Positions 1 to 8,131 are shown, counted from the stretch's first letter. The stretch: DNA of 9,351 nucleotides from Verrucomicrobiota bacterium (GCA_010031845.1 RGYX01000027.1:1-9351); one strand, 5' to 3'. Program-made: numbers and translations. Notes: generated by a model from the sequence alone, not told the origin.

Positions 1-717
1 GACCACCACAGGAATCGCATGCGGGCATCCCCCCGCATCCTTCAGCTTTTTCCAATCTGATTCACTCCGAAGCACCTCCAAACCTTTGGGCGTCGCGGCC
101 AACCACAGTTGCTCGCCCACCACCACATCCACATCCTTTTTTTTCCCTCCCAACAGGAGACGCAAGGTGTAACGGTCGGCACTTTTACCCGAAAGCCCTA
201 GGGAGAGTGAATTCGTTTCAACGGCCAGAATTTTGACTTTCACCCATTTCGCGGGACTACTGGAGGGATCCCGCGGATTTGTGCCTTTTTCAAACTCCTC
301 CTTGTTTGTGAAGCCATCACTGTCGGTATCTTCATCGGCAACCGAGGGATCCTCCGGATCGAATTGATATTTCATTTTCCACCCAATCTGTATTCCGTCA
401 TCCGTGATCTGCTGATCATTGATCGGTTGTACGGGTTCAGGGTTCTTGGGAAGAAAAATGAGTGGGCGCGAAACAAACACCCGATGTGAATCTTTATCCG
501 GCGACTTGTTCCTCTCACTCCCCGGGGACTCCCTTCCCTTTTCCTGCTGGCTTTCCATCCTTTTTCTCAACGTCTGGATAGGGGTGACCCCGGGGGAAGC
601 GGCAACTTCAGGCGGAGTCCACACTCCGGGAAGCACAAGACCCATCACGACCCCTGCCAAGCCCGCACCCAGTGCCAGCCCCACGCCTCCCATCAGCCAT
701 GGGGATGGTTTTTTCAT
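1..717 (-). CDS. Amuc_1099-like pilus-system membrane protein, in PilP position (3' partial)
   Basis: The 239 visible codons give a protein that runs off the window at its C-terminus. Residues 1-6 are short and basic, followed by a hydrophobic glycine-rich segment at about 7-33, best read as a membrane anchor or uncleaved signal. A Pro/Ser/charged linker spans about 34-100. At 128-152 lies a thrombospondin type-3/EF-hand-like loop: D130, D132, D134-G135, N138 and E141 sit at loop positions 1, 3, 5, 9 and 12, followed by GTNPRDP. Residues 157-215 look like short beta strands (VKVKILAVE, YTLRLLL, DVDVVVGEQLWLA). The ATG at 717 overlaps the previous gene's TGA (ATGA) and has a strong Shine-Dalgarno, AAGGGGAG, at 723-730, so the start is well supported. 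Synteny with the Amuc_1102-1099 locus supplies the name. Its place after the PilO-like gene is where PilP sits in pilMNOPQ operons, but I see no convincing PilP motif. Exact function is unknown. Confidence 0.75.
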   Translation of the reverse strand, partial: MKKPSPWLMGGVGLALGAGLAGVVMGLVLPGVWTPPEVAASPGVTPIQTLRKRMESQQEKGRESPGSERNKSPDKDSHRVFVSRPLIFLPKNPEPVQPINDQQITDDGIQIGWKMKYQFDPEDPSVADEDTDSDGFTNKEEFEKGTNPRDPSSSPAKWVKVKILAVETNSLSLGLSGKSADRYTLRLLLGGKKKDVDVVVGEQLWLAATPKGLEVLRSESDWKKLKDAGGCPHAIPVVV

Positions 718-1733
718 TTTTTCTCCCCTTGGGCTTTTTCGGCGGGGGCAAACCTTTTCCATCCGACAAAGTCCACATCCAGATTCACGTTCACCCTTTC
801 CTTGCCAGAAAGAACCAGCAAAAGCTTGGCTTTTCCTGCATCCTTTTCGCCACCTCGTGGAACCTCACGGTCTTGAGGCGGGGCATTCGCCGGTGGCTCG
901 ACCTGAAAAAGCTTGGCTATTTCTCCTCGCTTGGGAAAGGTCTCTCTCTCATTGGCTAGACCCAGATTGGTTATGATAAATAACCATTCGTCCCGGCTCA
1001 GGAGTTGCACGTACTCGTACAGCACTTCCGGGGAGCAGGATATTCTGATCCGATACCGTTCGCGGATGTACTCAGCGTTTTTATCCTCCGTCCCTTTATT
1101 CGACCTCCCCCCCTCGGGATTGAGACCCTCGACGCCTGAGGGAACTTCCAACCCCACCAAAACGCAAGGGGTGGCATATCCTTCCCGCACCTTTTTCGCC
1201 AGGATCAGCAGATCCACTAATTTTTTTGCGACGGATAACTGGCGGGCCAATCCCGGCACCTGCTCGTTGGTGGGGCTCTTTTGCTTGAACTCTTCCATAC
1301 CCAGATAAAAGTTTTCTCCCAAAGTGACCGTGCTCGCATCTTTCGCCTGACCGCATTTCTTCAACACTTCATCATTGTCTCTCACCAGCTTGTCTTTCCA
1401 TTGGCCGGGATCTTTCGACCAGTCCGCCCCCTGTCCGGAGGCCTCCTCCCATCCCCGATACCAAGGCGCAATCACCGCCTCCTCCTTTTTCGCGAGGTCT
1501 TGGCTGAATTTCAGCATTTCCTCTGTGTCTTTTCTGGCGGCGCTGACACCTCCCGGACGATTCAAAACCAACGCAAGATCTCCACTTCCCTTTCGATCAA
1601 CCAACTCTTGGGCGTGACCCAACACTGCCGCCAATTCACCCAACCCGTACCAACCCAAAACCCCTGCCAAGACAAGCAGAAGCGCCGAACCCCCGAAGAG
1701 GAATATTTGATCCCGACCAAGCTTTCCCTTCAT
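714..1733 (-). CDS. Amuc_1100/PilO-like inner-membrane pilus protein
   Basis: The protein has 339 residues, against 317 recalled for Amuc_1100. A short basic cytoplasmic tip (MKGKLGRDQ) precedes one transmembrane helix at about 10-32, then a long helical stretch at 34-185 and an alpha/beta domain to the C-terminus. The tail resembles Amuc_1100 as I recall it: EWLFIITNLGLANE (249-262) lines up with its DYLFTVNSIRIRNE, and SGKERVNVNLDVDFVGW (309-325) with its GKEQVFVQVSLNLVHF. Amuc_1100 is a PilO/PilN-type protein of a pilus-like locus, reported to be surface-exposed and to signal through TLR2. Whether this homologue does so is not shown. The ATG at 1733 overlaps the upstream TGA (ATGA) and has AAGGGGG at 1737-1743; the open frame continues upstream to 1781, but that part is inside the previous gene and has no comparable signal. 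The family call is strong; the residue alignment is from memory. Confidence 0.85.
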   Translation of the reverse strand: MKGKLGRDQIFLFGGSALLLVLAGVLGWYGLGELAAVLGHAQELVDRKGSGDLALVLNRPGGVSAARKDTEEMLKFSQDLAKKEEAVIAPWYRGWEEASGQGADWSKDPGQWKDKLVRDNDEVLKKCGQAKDASTVTLGENFYLGMEEFKQKSPTNEQVPGLARQLSVAKKLVDLLILAKKVREGYATPCVLVGLEVPSGVEGLNPEGGRSNKGTEDKNAEYIRERYRIRISCSPEVLYEYVQLLSRDEWLFIITNLGLANERETFPKRGEIAKLFQVEPPANAPPQDREVPRGGEKDAGKAKLLLVLSGKERVNVNLDVDFVGWKRFAPAEKAQGEKK

Positions 1734-3436
1734 TTTCCCCCTTCCCTTTCTTTCCCCGGGGTTTTTGCATTCTCCGGCCAATCCGCACGGAGACTGAATT
1801 TCAAGGCGACCTGCTGTGTTTTTCCGTCTCCGGATCTTTCCGGCGTTTCCCGCTCCACGATCACCACATTTTGAAGGAGATTTCCAGCCTCCAAGGCCTT
1901 GCGAAACTGCTCGACGACCTGCGCGTCAGCCTCCTCCGACTTGGTCTCAAACATTCCTGAAATCTCCAAAACGGGGATTTTTTTCACCGGATTTGCCGCG
2001 GAGGCTTTTGGGGAGAGTTCGCCCGCGCTCTCGGAAACCGGAGCCGAAGCCAAACCCAGCCGGTTGATCCACATGCCGGAAGGAATCTTAAGCCTCAGTT
2101 CCTCCAACAAGGCCGGCCAACGCCTTTGTTCCTGCTGAAGCTTTATGACCGTTTCTAGGCGGGCCAGCTTGTCTTCGGCTTTTTTTTGCTCTGCCTGCAT
2201 TTTCCCCAAAACCCCTTCCGCCTCCTCCACCTCGGCTTTCTGCGGGGAGACAAGATTCTCAACCTTGCGGGCCTGCCATACCCCATGAATCCCCGGAAGC
2301 AGCAGCAAACTCACGAGAGCCAAACCCGCCACCACCATGGCCGGCTTTTCTTTTTGTTTCCCCAGCGACTGGTTTTTGAGATTCGCCATGATGTTTAGGC
2401 GACATGGGGTGTCCGGCAGGGTTTGAATCGCGGTACCCACGAAACAAGCCCATCCTGGAAATCCTTTTTGCACTTCCATCGGAATGCCCCCCTCCACGGC
2501 CAGGCGGCGGAATGGCTGGAAATGTTGTACGGGAATTTTCAGTTTCTCCCTAAAAAAGAAGTCGATCAACCCAAGTCCCGCACCCCCTCCGGCCAAAAGA
2601 ACCTGCGCCGGGCGACTCCCGCCCTGCTGACTGCGGTAAAAAGTGATCGATCGCTCCACTTCGGTATGCAGGCGGGTGATCACTCCACGGGATAATTTAC
2701 TGATCCGGGCGGTAATTTCATCAGGCGGGTCTTCATACGACCCCCCGGGATGAACAAAACCCTTCGCTTTCTTCAGGGTCTCGGCTCCGGCAAAGGACTC
2801 CTGTAGATCTGTGGCGATCGCTTGGGTGACGCTGGCTCCCCCCAGAGGAACAATCCGGCAAAAGATTTTTGTCCCCTCCACCATGATGATATGGGTCGAC
2901 CGCGCACCCACTTCAAGAATTAGGGTGGAGGTTTGAATTTCCGGGTAGTTGTAGCGGAACGCATTGATAATGGCCGCCGGAGCCAACTCCACCCCTTCCA
3001 CCTGAAGACCCGCTCTGGTTGACGCCGCGATCATTTCTTCCACGGAGTCTTTTTTGATGGCAAGAATCATGGCTTCCAGCTCCGCACCGCCACCCGAGGG
3101 GAATAGCTGGAAATCCCAACAGGCCTCATCAATCGCCGGAATGGCTTGCTGCGCCTCATATCCCACCATCTGCTTGACCAGATTGGGATCCGACTGCGGA
3201 ACCTTGATGACCCGGGTAAAGACCGATGGTCCCCCGATACAAAAACTCGCAGCTCCAGATTTGATCCCGGAAGATCGGAAAAGAGTGTCCAAAGCCTGAA
3301 GAACTGCGGGGAAAAATTCCGTATTTTTGGTGGGGTCGATGCCTAACTCCATTACCCTTAAGTTTCGCAACAAGGGCGCTCCCTTCCGGTCGGGGATCAC
3401 CTCCCCCAAGCGAATCTGACTCGCTCCAATATCCAA
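1730..3436 (-). CDS. PilM-PilN fusion protein (Amuc_1101-like)
   Basis: With the TTG start used here it has 568 residues. The first ~340 form a PilM/FtsA-type actin-like ATPase: phosphate-1 loop DIGAS at 2-6, second phosphate motif LEVGARSTHII at 174-184, adenosine motif VLLAGGGAGL at 279-288 and a closing VGTAIQ at 333-338. This half should form a cytoplasmic ring. CRLNIMANLKNQ at 345-356 resembles the PilN N-terminal PilM-binding motif (usually INLLP). It is followed by a membrane helix at about 366-382, a coiled coil at 388-439 and a PilN-type periplasmic segment LLEELRLKIPSGMWINRLGL at 443-462. PilM and PilN are normally separate proteins, so the pair is fused here. The stop overlaps the next start (ATGA). 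The start is the weak point: the open frame has no ATG or GTG near the PilM N-terminus. TTG at 3436 keeps the phosphate loop but lacks a Shine-Dalgarno and loses the RIV before it. The alternative ATG at 3352 would delete that loop. Confidence 0.85.
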   Translation of the reverse strand: MDIGASQIRLGEVIPDRKGAPLLRNLRVMELGIDPTKNTEFFPAVLQALDTLFRSSGIKSGAASFCIGGPSVFTRVIKVPQSDPNLVKQMVGYEAQQAIPAIDEACWDFQLFPSGGGAELEAMILAIKKDSVEEMIAASTRAGLQVEGVELAPAAIINAFRYNYPEIQTSTLILEVGARSTHIIMVEGTKIFCRIVPLGGASVTQAIATDLQESFAGAETLKKAKGFVHPGGSYEDPPDEITARISKLSRGVITRLHTEVERSITFYRSQQGGSRPAQVLLAGGGAGLGLIDFFFREKLKIPVQHFQPFRRLAVEGGIPMEVQKGFPGWACFVGTAIQTLPDTPCRLNIMANLKNQSLGKQKEKPAMVVAGLALVSLLLLPGIHGVWQARKVENLVSPQKAEVEEAEGVLGKMQAEQKKAEDKLARLETVIKLQQEQRRWPALLEELRLKIPSGMWINRLGLASAPVSESAGELSPKASAANPVKKIPVLEISGMFETKSEEADAQVVEQFRKALEAGNLLQNVVIVERETPERSGDGKTQQVALKFSLRADWPENAKTPGKEREGGK

Positions 3437-3458
3437 AACAATCCGGAGGGGGATCGGG

Positions 3459-4160
3459 TTAAGGCTTTTTGGGTTGCGGATACCGCTTGTAATCCTTGGG
3501 CCAAAAAGGGGTTTCCTGAACGACCAACAAAGCCCCGACCACCTCCTGCGCCTCGGGACTTTTATGCCATGCAGGATCTTTTTTTCCCCCACGACCACTT
3601 GGTCCCTTTTCCTTTTCCGCCATGAGATCAAAAAAACTTTCGCAGGGTGCTCCTCCCTCCAAAGCCTCCACCCGCAGGTTGAGTTTTTTCTCGCTCCAGT
3701 CCATATCCCCATTTGGTTTGGTTCCGCTGAACCGCACCACCGAACCCGGGGGAAGGAATATTCCGGCGAAATGTTTATCCCCCTTGGGAACGTCACGATA
3801 AATGGCCTCCCCACTCAAAATCACGAATTTTTCAGTGCTTTTCCCACCTTCCTCCGCTTCCACCACCTCATATCCCTCCAAATAGAATTTGAATTTTAGC
3901 TCGGGAGTGATTTTCTTTTTCGTCTGGAAAGGGACATCGATCCGCAGCCAACGACCATCCTGCGAGGCCTTGCTATCCGCCAAAATCACCGCAGGTTTGC
4001 CGCCTGTTCCAACAGAATCCGGCACCGTAGTGAGGGAAATTTCCAGATCCTGCAGCTTCCCAAACTCCAGATTTTCCTTCTCCTTTTTTCCTTGGGCGAT
4101 CCCTTTTGGAACAAGAATCGCCAACCCCAAGAGAATGCAACCAACGATGCGAATCTTCAT
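3459..4160 (-). CDS. Amuc_1102-like secreted pilus-locus protein
   Basis: A 233-residue protein with a clear Sec signal peptide: basic MKIR, hydrophobic core at about 5-18 and a likely cleavage site after GIA at 20-22. The mature part has many predicted beta strands (DLEISLTTV, RWLRIDVPF, KFKFYLEGYEVV, GSVVRFSG, KLNLRVEAL), then a polar Lys/Gly-rich stretch at about 182-200 and a proline-rich tail. One cysteine (C173) remains in the mature part. I found no catalytic motif, so a beta-sandwich structural or accessory role in the periplasm or at the surface is likely. Identity with Amuc_1102 rests mainly on position before the PilM-like gene, size and signal peptide. ATG 4160 is preferred because the signal peptide starts there and GAGG lies at 4164-4167, though the spacing is short (3 nt). 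An in-frame TTG at 4184 would add 8 residues. It begins 31 nt after metH ends, so co-transcription is possible. Confidence 0.75.
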   Translation of the reverse strand: MKIRIVGCILLGLAILVPKGIAQGKKEKENLEFGKLQDLEISLTTVPDSVGTGGKPAVILADSKASQDGRWLRIDVPFQTKKKITPELKFKFYLEGYEVVEAEEGGKSTEKFVILSGEAIYRDVPKGDKHFAGIFLPPGSVVRFSGTKPNGDMDWSEKKLNLRVEALEGGAPCESFFDLMAEKEKGPSGRGGKKDPAWHKSPEAQEVVGALLVVQETPFWPKDYKRYPQPKKP

Positions 4161-4191
4161 AAGCCTCAAGGTAAAGCGACCCAAAAAACGG

Positions 4192-7100
4192 TCAATGGAA
4201 TAGGATATGGGTCAGGGAACAATCACAATAGGCGAGATTGGGTCTGAGCCACTTTTCAACTTCCGCCACCGTCATCCCTTTTCGAAGCGCATAATCCTCG
4301 ACCTGATCGCGCTGGATGGATCCCACGGCAAAATAACGAGCCTCGGGATGGCCGAAGTATAACCCGCTGACCGAACTGGCCGGTGTCATGGCACAATTCT
4401 CTGTAAGTCGTATTCCCACATTTTTCTCGGCCTCCAACAAGGCCATCAGCCCGCGTTTTTCGGTGTGATCCGGGCACGCAGGATAACCAGCGGCAGGGCG
4501 GATTCCCCGGTATTTCTCAGCGATGAGGTCTTCCGCCGTCAGCTTTTCTTTTCTCCCAAATCCCCAGGCCTGCCTGGCCATTTGGTGCATTTTTTCCGCA
4601 AAAGCCTCGGCCAACCGATCGGCCAATGCCTTGAGGAGAATCGCCTGGTAGTCATCCAGCTCCTTTTCCAGCTCCCGCGCCCACTCCTCCACCCCATGCC
4701 CGGTGGTTACGGCAAAAGCCCCCAGATAATCTTTTTTCCCTGAATGGAGAGGAGCGATGAAATCCGCGAGGCAGCGGTTGGGCTGGCCATCGGTCCGGGA
4801 GGCCTGCTGCCTTAACCCGTGCACCCGGGCTTTGATTTTTTTTCTTTTTTCATCCTCGTAAAGCAGGATGTCATCCCCTTGCGATTGGGCCGGAAAGAAG
4901 GCCATCACCCCCCTGGCGCGGATTCTTTTTTCCCCGAGTATTTTCTGGAGCAGAACTTGGGCATCGGCAAAAAGTTTCCGTGCCTCCGTGCCCACCACGG
5001 GATCATCCAGGATTTTCGGGTATCGCCCCCTTAGTTCCCAGGCATGAAAAAACGGCGACCAGTCGATATACTCCACCAGATCCTTCAGGGGGAAATGATC
5101 AAAGACCCTGATCCCCAGAAACTCCGGTCGGTCCGGGTCGGTCGACCAATCCAAGCGAGCGGCATTTTTTCGCGACTCCCCCAGGGAAAGGAGCTTCTGC
5201 CCGGATTGACGATCCGCAAAATCCCTTCGCTGCTTGTCTTGCTCCTGCCGAATCTGCCCCAGATAGGCGGCCCTCTTTTCCTCGGATAGTAACTGCTGAG
5301 CGACCCCCACCACCCGGGACGCATCGATCACGTGCACCACCGGCCCTGTATAGACCGGGGCGATCTTGACCGCCGTGTGGGCCGCGCTGGTGGTAGCTCC
5401 TCCGATCAGCAAGGGAACATTCAGGCCCTCCCGCTCCATCTCGGATGCCACCGTCACCATCTCATCCAACGAGGGGGTGATCAAACCGCTCAACCCAATC
5501 ACATCGACCCCGTGGGTTTTGGCCTCCGCCAAGATTTTTTCGCAAGGCACCATGACCCCCAAGTCCACCACTTCATACCCGTTACAGGCGAGGACCACCC
5601 CCACGATATTTTTCCCGATGTCATGCACGTCCCCCTTGACCGTGGCCATCAGGATCTTGCCCGCCTGCGTGCTCTTTCCCGCGGCCGCCTTTTCCTTCTC
5701 CATGAAAGGCGTCAGATACGCCACCGCCTTTTTCATCACCCGGGCACTCTTCACCACCTGGGGCAAAAACATTTTTCCCTCCCCGAAAAGATCCCCCACT
5801 TTGCGCATCCCTCCCATCAGGGGGCCCTCGATCACCTCCAGGGGACGGCCGTATTGCAAACGTGCCTCCTCGGTGTCCTGATCAATGTGATCGGTGATTC
5901 CCTTGAGCAAGGCATGCAGCAGACGTTCTTCCACCGGACCTTTTCTCCAGGCCTCATCCTTGACGACCGCCTTCCCACCGGCCTTGACCGTCTCGGCAAA
6001 TTCCAACATCCGCTCAGTGGCATCCGGACGCCGATTGAGCAAGACATCTTCCACCCTGGCCTTCAGTTCGCCCGGAATCTCCTCGTACACGGCCAACTGC
6101 CCTGCGTTCACGATGGCCATGTCCAAGCCCGCCTGAATCGCGTGATAGAGGAAACACGAATGCATGGCTTCCCGGACCGGGTTATTTCCCCGGAAGGAGA
6201 AGGATATGTTGCTGATCCCCCCGCTGGTCTTGCATCCCGGCAGGGTCTGCTTGATTTCCCGAACCGCTTCGATGAATTCCACGGCGTAGTTGTTGTGTTC
6301 TTCGATCCCTGTGGCCACGGTCAGCACGTTGACGTCAAAAATGATATCCTCCGGGGCAAAACCGGCCTTCTCGGTTAACAACCCATAGGCCCGCCGGCAA
6401 ATTTCCACCTTTCTTTTTTTGTCCGCGGCCTGCCCCGCCTCGTCGAAAGCCATGACAATCACTGCCGCCCCGTATTTTCGGGCTTTGCGGGCCTGCTCCA
6501 AAAACACTTTTTCGCCCTCTTTGAGGCTAATCGAGTTGACCACCGGCTTTCCTTGGACACATTGCAAGCCCGCCTCCAGAACGGACCACTTGGAACTGTC
6601 CAAGACCAAGGGGACACGGGAAATCTCCGGTTCGCTCCCCACCAAATTCAGGAAGCGCGTCATGCTGGCCTCCCCGTCGAGGAGGGCCTCGTCAAAATTG
6701 ATATCGATCATATTGGCCCCGGCCTCGACCTGCTGACGAGCCACCGCCACTGCCTCGTCAAATTTCCCTTCCCGGATCAAACCGGCAAACTTGGGGGAAC
6801 CCGTCACGTTGGTTCGTTCCCCAATCGAGGTGAAGGATCCCCCCGTTCCGATCGTGTAAGGTTCCAGCCCGGCAAGGGTCGTGGAGGGAGCGGGAGGATG
6901 GGCGACCCTGGGTGCCACCCCCGCAACCGCTTTTCCGATGGCGGCAATATGGTCGGGTGTGGTGCCGCAGCATCCACCCACCATGTTCAGAAATCCTGCT
7001 CGGGCGAATTCCCCCAACACCTCGCCCATCTGCTCCGGGGTTTCATCGTACCCCCCGAAGGCGTTCGGCAAGCCGGCGTTCGGATAACAACTCACGAAAC

Positions 7101-7917
7101 AGTCCGCCACTTTCGACAAAGCCGCCATGTAAGGCCTCATCTCTTTGGGTCCAAGGGCGCAGTTGATGCCCACGCTGAAGGGCCGGGCATGACGGATGGA
7201 GTGCCAGAAGGCTTCGGTGGTCTGCCCGGACAGGGTTCTACCGGAAGCATCCGTAATCGTGACAGAGATCATCACCGGAAGACGAAATCCGATCTCGTCG
7301 AAAACCTCCTCCATCGCCCAAAGGGCCGCCTTGAGGTTCAAGGTGTCAAAAGTCGTCTCCGGCAAAAGAACATCCACACCTCCCTTGATCAAAGCCCGGA
7401 CCTGCTCTGCATAGGACTCCGAAAGTTGGCGAAAGGTCACCGCGCGGTATTCCGGACGATTCACATCCGGGGACATGGAGGCCGTTCGGTTGGTCGGCCC
7501 CACGGCTCCGGCCACCCAAGCCTCTTTTCCAGGATGAGCCGCCAAAAACTCATCCGTCACCTTTCTGGCTAAACGGGCCGCCGCCAAATTGATCTCCCCC
7601 ACCGCATTTTCCAGACCGTAATCGGCTTGGGAGATGGAGGTGGCGTTAAACGTGTTGGTTTCAATGATTCCCGCCCCCGCCTCCAAATATTCCCGGTGAA
7701 TCTGGCCAATCACATCAGGCCGGGTGATCACCAAAACGTCGTTATTTCCCTTCAGATCCTTTCCGTGGGCGGCAAAACGTTCTCCGCGGAAATCTTTTTC
7801 CGACAGCTTATGACGTTGAACCATCGTTCCCATTGCCCCGTCCATCAACACGATTCGCTTCGCCAGGGCTTTCTCCAACTGGCGTCGGCGAATGAGGACT
7901 CTTTCCTTCGGTTCCAT
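4192..7917 (-). CDS. metH: Cobalamin-dependent methionine synthase
   Basis: Transfers the methyl group of 5-methyltetrahydrofolate to homocysteine via methylcobalamin, making methionine in the cytoplasm. The 1241 residues (E. coli MetH has about 1227) contain all four modules. The homocysteine domain (about 1-335) has [11 protein letters not shown] at 26-36 and the zinc ligands C253 (GINCALG) and C316-C317 ([10 protein letters not shown]). The pterin domain (about 355-645) has [11 protein letters not shown] at 364-374 and [12 protein letters not shown] at 405-416. The cobalamin cap and B12 domain (about 660-895) has DVHDIG at 763-768, with H765 as the lower cobalt ligand. The C-terminal reactivation domain has [18 protein letters not shown] at 1137-1154. 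The ATG at 7917 has AGGG about 7 nt upstream. The C-terminus ends [11 protein letters not shown], a short tail beyond the point where I recall the E. coli enzyme ending. No frameshift or missing catalytic residue is seen. Its promoter region carries an operator-like palindrome, and the pilus-like cluster follows closely. Confidence 0.98.
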   Translation of the reverse strand: MEPKERVLIRRRQLEKALAKRIVLMDGAMGTMVQRHKLSEKDFRGERFAAHGKDLKGNNDVLVITRPDVIGQIHREYLEAGAGIIETNTFNATSISQADYGLENAVGEINLAAARLARKVTDEFLAAHPGKEAWVAGAVGPTNRTASMSPDVNRPEYRAVTFRQLSESYAEQVRALIKGGVDVLLPETTFDTLNLKAALWAMEEVFDEIGFRLPVMISVTITDASGRTLSGQTTEAFWHSIRHARPFSVGINCALGPKEMRPYMAALSKVADCFVSCYPNAGLPNAFGGYDETPEQMGEVLGEFARAGFLNMVGGCCGTTPDHIAAIGKAVAGVAPRVAHPPAPSTTLAGLEPYTIGTGGSFTSIGERTNVTGSPKFAGLIREGKFDEAVAVARQQVEAGANMIDINFDEALLDGEASMTRFLNLVGSEPEISRVPLVLDSSKWSVLEAGLQCVQGKPVVNSISLKEGEKVFLEQARKARKYGAAVIVMAFDEAGQAADKKRKVEICRRAYGLLTEKAGFAPEDIIFDVNVLTVATGIEEHNNYAVEFIEAVREIKQTLPGCKTSGGISNISFSFRGNNPVREAMHSCFLYHAIQAGLDMAIVNAGQLAVYEEIPGELKARVEDVLLNRRPDATERMLEFAETVKAGGKAVVKDEAWRKGPVEERLLHALLKGITDHIDQDTEEARLQYGRPLEVIEGPLMGGMRKVGDLFGEGKMFLPQVVKSARVMKKAVAYLTPFMEKEKAAAGKSTQAGKILMATVKGDVHDIGKNIVGVVLACNGYEVVDLGVMVPCEKILAEAKTHGVDVIGLSGLITPSLDEMVTVASEMEREGLNVPLLIGGATTSAAHTAVKIAPVYTGPVVHVIDASRVVGVAQQLLSEEKRAAYLGQIRQEQDKQRRDFADRQSGQKLLSLGESRKNAARLDWSTDPDRPEFLGIRVFDHFPLKDLVEYIDWSPFFHAWELRGRYPKILDDPVVGTEARKLFADAQVLLQKILGEKRIRARGVMAFFPAQSQGDDILLYEDEKRKKIKARVHGLRQQASRTDGQPNRCLADFIAPLHSGKKDYLGAFAVTTGHGVEEWARELEKELDDYQAILLKALADRLAEAFAEKMHQMARQAWGFGRKEKLTAEDLIAEKYRGIRPAAGYPACPDHTEKRGLMALLEAEKNVGIRLTENCAMTPASSVSGLYFGHPEARYFAVGSIQRDQVEDYALRKGMTVAEVEKWLRPNLAYCDCSLTHILFH

Positions 7918-7952
7918 CCTCGCACCCTAGCCAGGACCGCCACTTTTGTCGA

Positions 7953-7958
7953 ATTATA
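7953..7958 (-). promoter_or_regulatory. metH promoter, -10 box
   Basis: Read on the minus strand this is a perfect TATAAT, 34 nt upstream of the metH ATG at 7917. Transcription would start near 7946, giving a 5' leader of only about 30 nt. There is no good TTGACA at 16-18 nt spacing; the corresponding positions are AT-rich (TATATA or CTATAT), suggesting an activator-assisted or weak promoter, or a different -35 rule. The start point is inferred, not observed. Confidence 0.55.
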
Positions 7959-7980
7959 TATCAACTTATCATGATATATA
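7955..7980. promoter_or_regulatory. Perfect 9-bp inverted repeat, probable operator of metH
   Basis: The left arm TATATATCA (7955-7963) and right arm TGATATATA (7972-7980) are exact inverted copies around an 8-nt centre, ACTTATCA. The repeat overlaps the TATAAT box and fills the spacer and -35 region of the inferred metH promoter, where a bound repressor would block RNA polymerase. AT-rich palindromes of the ATATCA-N-TGATAT type are typical of ArsR-family regulators, and the ArsR-family regulator SahR (S-adenosylhomocysteine-responsive) controls metH in some Proteobacteria. Assignment to such a regulator here is inference; no regulator gene is in the window. Confidence 0.6.
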
Positions 7981-8012
7981 GATGGATAATCAGGACCACC
8001 CTAAGCTTTGCC

Positions 8013-8040
8013 TTGGCCGATACGCCGAGTTGGGTACTGT
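8013..8040 (+). promoter_or_regulatory. Possible tRNA-Glu promoter
   Basis: TTGGCC at 8013-8018 and TACTGT at 8035-8040 are separated by 16 nt and lie 13 nt upstream of the tRNA 5' end, a reasonable position for a sigma-70-type tRNA promoter. The -10 matches the consensus poorly (3 of 6), so the call rests mostly on position. The rest of the 7981-8053 stretch shows no other clear signal. Confidence 0.25.
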
Positions 8041-8053
8041 CTTGGATTCCTTT

Positions 8054-8126
8054 GGCGCTGTCGTCTAGAGGCCTAGGACAGGTCCCTTTCAAGGACCATA
8101 CACGGGTTCGAATCCCGTCAGCGCTA
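8054..8126 (+). tRNA. tRNA-Glu (anticodon TTC)
   Basis: A complete 73-nt cloverleaf. The acceptor stem pairs GGCGCTG (8054-8060) with CAGCGCT (8119-8125), with a G-U first pair. A D-arm with GTCTAGAGGCCTAGGAC follows. The anticodon stem GGTCC/GGACC (8081-8085/8093-8097) encloses the loop CTTTCAA with anticodon TTC at 8088-8090. The T-arm is ACGGG-TTCGAAT-CCCGT (8102-8118) and the discriminator is A8126. CCA is not encoded (the next bases are GTGA), so CCA must be added by nucleotidyltransferase. The D-arm and anticodon loop closely resemble E. coli tRNA-Glu. It is divergent from metH and converges on ispD, with 5 nt between its end and the ispD stop. No T-rich intrinsic terminator is visible just downstream; transcription may run into ispD antisense. 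Confidence 0.97.
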
Positions 8127-8131
8127 GTGAA

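Noticed and set aside
1734..1781. Upstream start for the Amuc_1100-like gene at 1781
   Set aside because: It would add 16 hydrophilic residues encoded inside the PilM-PilN gene. The ATG at 1733 has a strong Shine-Dalgarno and an ATGA overlap.
3437..3814. Upstream extension of the PilM-PilN open frame by 126 codons
   Set aside because: The extension overlaps the Amuc_1102-like gene in another frame, is basic and low in recognisable structure, and PilM proteins begin close to the DIGAS motif.
4161..4184. TTG at 4184 as start of the Amuc_1102-like gene
   Set aside because: It would put eight extra residues before a standard signal peptide and lacks a clear ribosome site; ATG 4160 is simpler.
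4192..4230. Possible frameshift at the metH C-terminus (tail [11 protein letters not shown])
   Set aside because: The reactivation domain is complete up to PNLAY, the usual end, and a short divergent tail is common. Nothing downstream in another frame continues a MetH-like sequence.
5332..6378. Long plus-strand open frame (348 codons) opposite metH; similar ones at 6553-7572 and 1281-1874
   Set aside because: They lie antisense to well-supported genes. Their translations are rich in His, Arg, Pro and Gly, show no recognisable domain, and are what GC-rich codon usage on the opposite strand produces.
7918..8053. Cobalamin, SAM or SAH riboswitch upstream of metH
   Set aside because: The gap is 136 nt and the inferred leader about 30 nt. 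I find no B12-box-like sequence or multi-stem aptamer; the only strong symmetry is the short AT-rich palindrome.
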